DNA from: Lucifuga dentata
Taxonomy: Eukaryota > Chordata > Actinopteri > Ophidiiformes > Bythitidae
Assembly (NCBI GenBank): GCA_014773175.1
Contig: VXCM01000134.1
Location: 57,494 to 121,493, forward strand
Direction of reading: 5' to 3'
DNA length: 64,000 bases
This document shows, piece by piece, positions 60,308 to 64,000 of the stretch (position 1 is its first letter; each line of letters begins with the position of its first letter). The position numbers and the translations under genes were made by a program. A model generated the notes under the pieces. The model searched no databases. It was not told the origin of the DNA and worked only from the letters and a program-made list of their open reading frames with translations.

Positions 60308-62944
60308 AAGGTGGGGAAAAAAATTAATTGTTCCAGTAGTATGCTTTGGGAAATGATTGTCAGTAACGTTACATGTATGAAAATCGAACATGTTGGGCTC
60401 AAACATGCAGAATGGCCGGTATGGTCCTTTAACCTCCAGGGTGTAGTCTTGCTCCAGGGTAAGCTAGTTTGGTAGGACTGGATTTTTTTTCTTAATCAAC
60501 TTACAGAACGGTCAGTTTCTTATCTGATATATTAATAATTAATATCCCTCAGATGATTCAAACTTTATCACCGACTTAAACAAGATTTTGTGGATTTCCC
60601 TGTGGATGTATTTTGTCATGTCTGTGGGACCACGATCCAAAATCTCCTGGTGCAAGATTAGTATCCTATTTGCTTAAGAATGTCTTTTACGTCAGCAACA
60701 TGTGTGGTATGGACATATTTGTGATGGGGTTGTGTGTGCAGCGTGTGTGTATGGCACCCTGAGAAATCCAGTTTTAGTCAGAATTGATGCAAATTACGTT
60801 TGATCTGTAACAAAATAAGAACAAAGACTGCTATTATTTAGTGAATTGGTAACATTTGAAATGGAGTTATTTGAATGTGATTCCAAATGGTCCAGGCAGA
60901 ACAACAATAGTTGGCCCATTATTAACCAGCATCCTAGTGTGCTATAACTCAGCCAGGACTGCTCCCCTCAGCAAATGGGCTAACGTTCCCCCACCTTCCA
61001 GATGAATAATTGGTTACATACATGGACCTTATGCCAGGTCATGATTGCTTAAGCATGCTCCAAGCTCTGAGTGGATTCACAGATCTTTGGCTCGGGTCCT
61101 TTCCCCTCCATCTCATCAGTTCAGATCCAACTAAAGGCCGCTGTTAGATGTCCTCTCTCAATTTGGTTATCATGACTTTCATGAAAATGCCTTTATTTTA
61201 CTTTTTTAGACCTAAGAAAAAAATAACCTTGTTTACTGCTTGATAGACATCTTTATCAGTTCATTTTATGAGTTCCTTGACTGAAGGGTTCAACAACAAT
61301 TGCTAAATTAGGAATGAAAGGATGTGAAATATACTGATATTTTCTATGCATGTGTGGAATCCTGATGAAGTTTCCTGTTTCTGGAGAATAGGCGACCTTG
61401 ATGAAAAGTTTTATCCAGAGAAAGATGAACAAATGGCGGAGCATCTGGAGGGAAGTAGTCAGAGCTGAAGAAGACACTGTGTGTGTGTGTGTGTGTGCGT
61501 GTGCGTGTGCGTGTGTGTGTGTGAGAGAGAGTGTGTTTGAGATTGTTCATCGAGAGACCTGGTCTGAGGCGCATGAAGCAATTCTGAAAAATTCTACAGG
61601 TATTTAAACAGATGTATTTGTATTGGTTGAGAAAGACACACACACACACAGTATTCACTCTGTCAGTCATTACAATAAAAGCTATTGTGTGGTTTGGCTA
61701 GCTGTTGCAGAAGATAGCATTATAAGAAAAAGAAGCTTATATATCTCAGCTATCAGAACGAGCTTAGCCTTAGTGTGTGTGTGTGTGTGTTGGAGTGTTT
61801 GGCCGGTGAGAGGAGGTATTCATAGTCAATGCATTGAGATGATAAAGACGTGAGTGAGCAGTAATTGATCCCTAAAGGCCTGTATTGTGCCAGTAAGTGT
61901 GTATGTGCATGGCAGGTGAGATGGTGAGATGCCAGATTTGCTAAAAAGCCTCATTATTCATAGGAGAATTGACAGACACACACAGTGCTCTCTCTCTCTC
62001 TAAAACAAAGCTCCGCCTCACCATTGCTTCTTTTCCTCGAACCCACACAAGGTTAATTTTCACATCAGCAGTGTGCTTCTCATAGGAACAGCTTATTATT
62101 TATGTCTGAATATGGACCATTGGGCTGCTGCCTGGACACACAAACACACTTTTCACATGCCCATAACTCTTATATATTATAAAAACTGGCTTTTGCATTG
62201 AACCCCACCTCCTCCTCCTCCTCCTCCTCCTCTCCTCCTCCCACAGATCTCATGGGTTTTGACTTGGTGCCATAAAAGTAGTTAATGGATAAATGTTTGT
62301 TGAAACCTTAGGCGTCCAAGTGCTTTATCTTAGGAGATAGGCTATAAAAATCAGGGCCTGTGTGTGTGTGGGAGGGGATTCTAAGACAGGAAATGTCCAA
62401 GAATGAGTTTTGATTCAGAAACTGTGGCGCCACTGGCCCCATTTACACACGAGCTATTCTGAGGGACTCATACCCAGAGCATGATTTAATGAAATCACTT
62501 TTACTCTTGATGGTCAGATGCATCCAGCACCCAAAGTTAATGTATCGTTCCTCTTTTTAAATTATGAGGGCTGGATGGCAGATTTAAAAACTTTGATGAG
62601 AAAATACGTCATCAATAGGGCCAGCATCACTGCATACACAAACATTCTTAACAAGGTTGTTTTTAATATGTATTTGCCTTCCTGAAAGACCAGGAAAACA
62701 CAAATATTACAATATATTACAATAACTAGGTGATATTGTGTCGATATCATGATATTTGCGATGTCTTGATATATTTCTCGGTTTTGTTGATGCGATTTAT
62801 GTTAAAATATTTTAATGTTAAAATCATTGCAGAAGGCAGAAATGAAGATTTAAAATCGACAAACACTCAACTAAACATCTAATCCAGCACATTTTGCGAT
62901 GGCCAGTAACCCTTGATCCATCAGTTACAGTAATCAGCAGCTGA

Positions 62945-63565
62945 AATACAGTAAATATCATGTTTACCGGTACGTGGATTATTTTCAGAAAATCAGAGGA
63001 ATAATATGACAATACCCAGAAAAACAGGTAATTTGCTAAACAAATAAATTGAGGAACAACATCAGGGGGTCGGCTGAGGGAATTCCAAAACGCCATATGG
63101 AGGAATGTCCAGCACATAGACAGGCCCACATCGACTCAGGTACAGGATAATTACTGAAAACACGTAATGGATGACATTCTTAAAAAAAAACAAACAAAAA
63201 CAAAAAAAAAACAACCTTAATTACACAGCTAAATAAGCACCTTGTTTACACGGTGTTANAAAACAAAAAAAAAACAACCTTAATTACACAGCTAAATAAG
63301 CACCTTGTTTACACGGTGTTATAAGCACCGTGTTAATTAAAGTTCATTTGCAAAGCTTTTCTTACCTTCATCAATGCAATTCAGACGAAGAGGAGTCCAG
63401 AAAACTTAATGTTAGCTAATGTTACTTATGGTAATCAGCTGTTTAACGGATTAGTGGATTATTTTCAGATAATCACAGGAATACTATGACAATTATCAGA
63501 AAAAAACAGATAATTTGCTAAACAAATAAATTGATGGAACAATTTCAGGGGGTCGGCTTATATGC
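62945..63565 (+). repeat. Direct repeat pair with TCGGCTTATA-type sequence
   Basis: GTGGATTATTTTCAGA and TTTGCTAAACAAATAAATTG then CAGGGGGTCGGCT occur at 62945-63075 and 63445-63565. The second copy continues into repeated GGTCGGCTTATA units (to about 63640), a phrase common in DNA-transposon-derived repeats. Confidence 0.7.
63197..63321. repeat. Assembly-made 62-bp duplication around N
   Basis: Identical 62-base copies on each side of N at 63259. Confidence 0.85.
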
Positions 63566-63879
63566 AGGTTTCTTTAAAAATCTAAATTTGCAGGTCAAAA
63601 TCAGGGGTCGGCTTATAGTCGAGATCGGCTTATAGTTGAGTATGGTCTATTGATCATGTTTATTCCAAATCCTGAAAGTGTTACTGAAGAAAAGCTTTTA
63701 AATGTAGCATGAAAAATGTCAAATAAATCATCGAAGCTCTTTTAAAGTTATTTTCAGATTGTGAAAAAAAAAATGTATTTGTCTTTGTCTTAGTTGCCTT
63801 TAATAATTGAAATATGCACCTCCAAATGCCAGTCAGATCTTTACAAGCTGTCCACGATGCGTAGCGAGTGACAGAGCCA

Positions 63880-64000
63880 CGAGATTTCGTAGCATATAAA
63901 GCCGTGCGTATGAACGAGGCTGGCTGTGTGTGGATGAGGTGGCTATTGTTGTCGTTATCAGTTTGCCAGCTTCAGCGGCTGCTCACATGAACAGCTGACA
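63880..64000 (+). promoter_or_regulatory. Possible promoter of the next gene
   Basis: CATATAAA (TATA-like, 63893-63900) is followed by somewhat CpG-richer DNA than the preceding kilobases (GCCGTGCG, AACGAGG, GTCGTTATC, AGCGGC). No start codon or exon can be assigned before the window ends. Confidence 0.2.

Larger units (their letters stand above)
59742..60432. mobile_element. TTAA MITE, fold-back copy H
   Basis: TTAA at both edges. Unlike the other copies, both halves carry the same left-type sequence: CCACCATTGGTTTCAGTTCA on one arm and its reverse complement on the other, so the arms are inverted over about 200 bp. Interior is inflated by two assembly-made duplications (N at 59989 and 60240). 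Confidence 0.75.
60433..64000. other. Intergenic DNA downstream of epb41l5
   Basis: No exon recognised. Contains GT/GC-rich dinucleotide repeats (about 61480-61525, 61774-61790), a (CTC)n tract (62208-62238), a direct repeat (62945-63075 and 63445-63565) and an assembly-made duplication (63197-63321). Confidence 0.6.

Noticed and set aside
1..64000. CRISPR arrays, operons, phage or bacterial defence genes
   Set aside because: The window is vertebrate genomic DNA; repeats present are microsatellites and transposons, not spaced arrays.

Overview
This is genomic DNA from a ray-finned (teleost) fish. Evidence is the intron-rich vertebrate gene structure with GT-AG splice sites, very abundant (GT)n, (CT)n and (GAT)n microsatellites, tRNA-derived SINE and LINE 3' tails of types common in teleosts, a decayed Tc1-like transposon, and exon protein sequences closely matching two vertebrate genes that are neighbours in mammals: PTPN4 and EPB41L5. 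Both lie head-to-tail on the + strand. There are no prokaryotic features. Most ORFs outside the exons below are microsatellite or intron ORFs.

Region 1 (1-15311) is the 3' part of ptpn4, a FERM-PDZ tyrosine phosphatase. Seventeen coding exons run from the FERM C-lobe through a proline-rich linker, a PDZ domain and the complete PTP catalytic domain. The gene ends in a strongly acidic C-terminal tail of about 105 residues that the mammalian protein, as I recall it, lacks. The first part of the gene lies upstream of the window.

Region 2 (15312-22350) holds the ptpn4 3' UTR and the intergenic stretch, with a TTAA-flanked MITE and a SINE. Region 3 (22200-22700) is a CpG-rich segment with a consensus CRE and a probable non-coding first exon of epb41l5. 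Region 4 (23870-56262) is all of epb41l5: 25 coding exons, joined in frame, give a 784-residue protein with N-terminal FERM, FERM-adjacent region and the conserved C-terminal end. Large introns carry MITE copies, LINE tails and a Tc1-like element. Region 5 (56263-64000) is the epb41l5 3' UTR and intergenic DNA with another MITE, a direct repeat and, at the very end, a weak TATA-containing segment.

The two proteins both work under the plasma membrane (PTPN4 as a PDZ-targeted phosphatase, EPB41L5 as a Crumbs-binding polarity and adhesion adaptor), but nothing here shows that they act together; the adjacency is conserved synteny. I found no convincing new biological system. The observations most worth checking are the acidic PTPN4 tail, a MITE family of at least eight TTAA-associated copies, a frame-setting 19-nt microexon in epb41l5, and (CT)n microsatellites serving as polypyrimidine tracts. 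Fourteen single N bases mark unresolved assembly joins, and four of them create false tandem duplications. All exon borders were read by eye from splice sites and remembered orthologue sequence, without alignment software.
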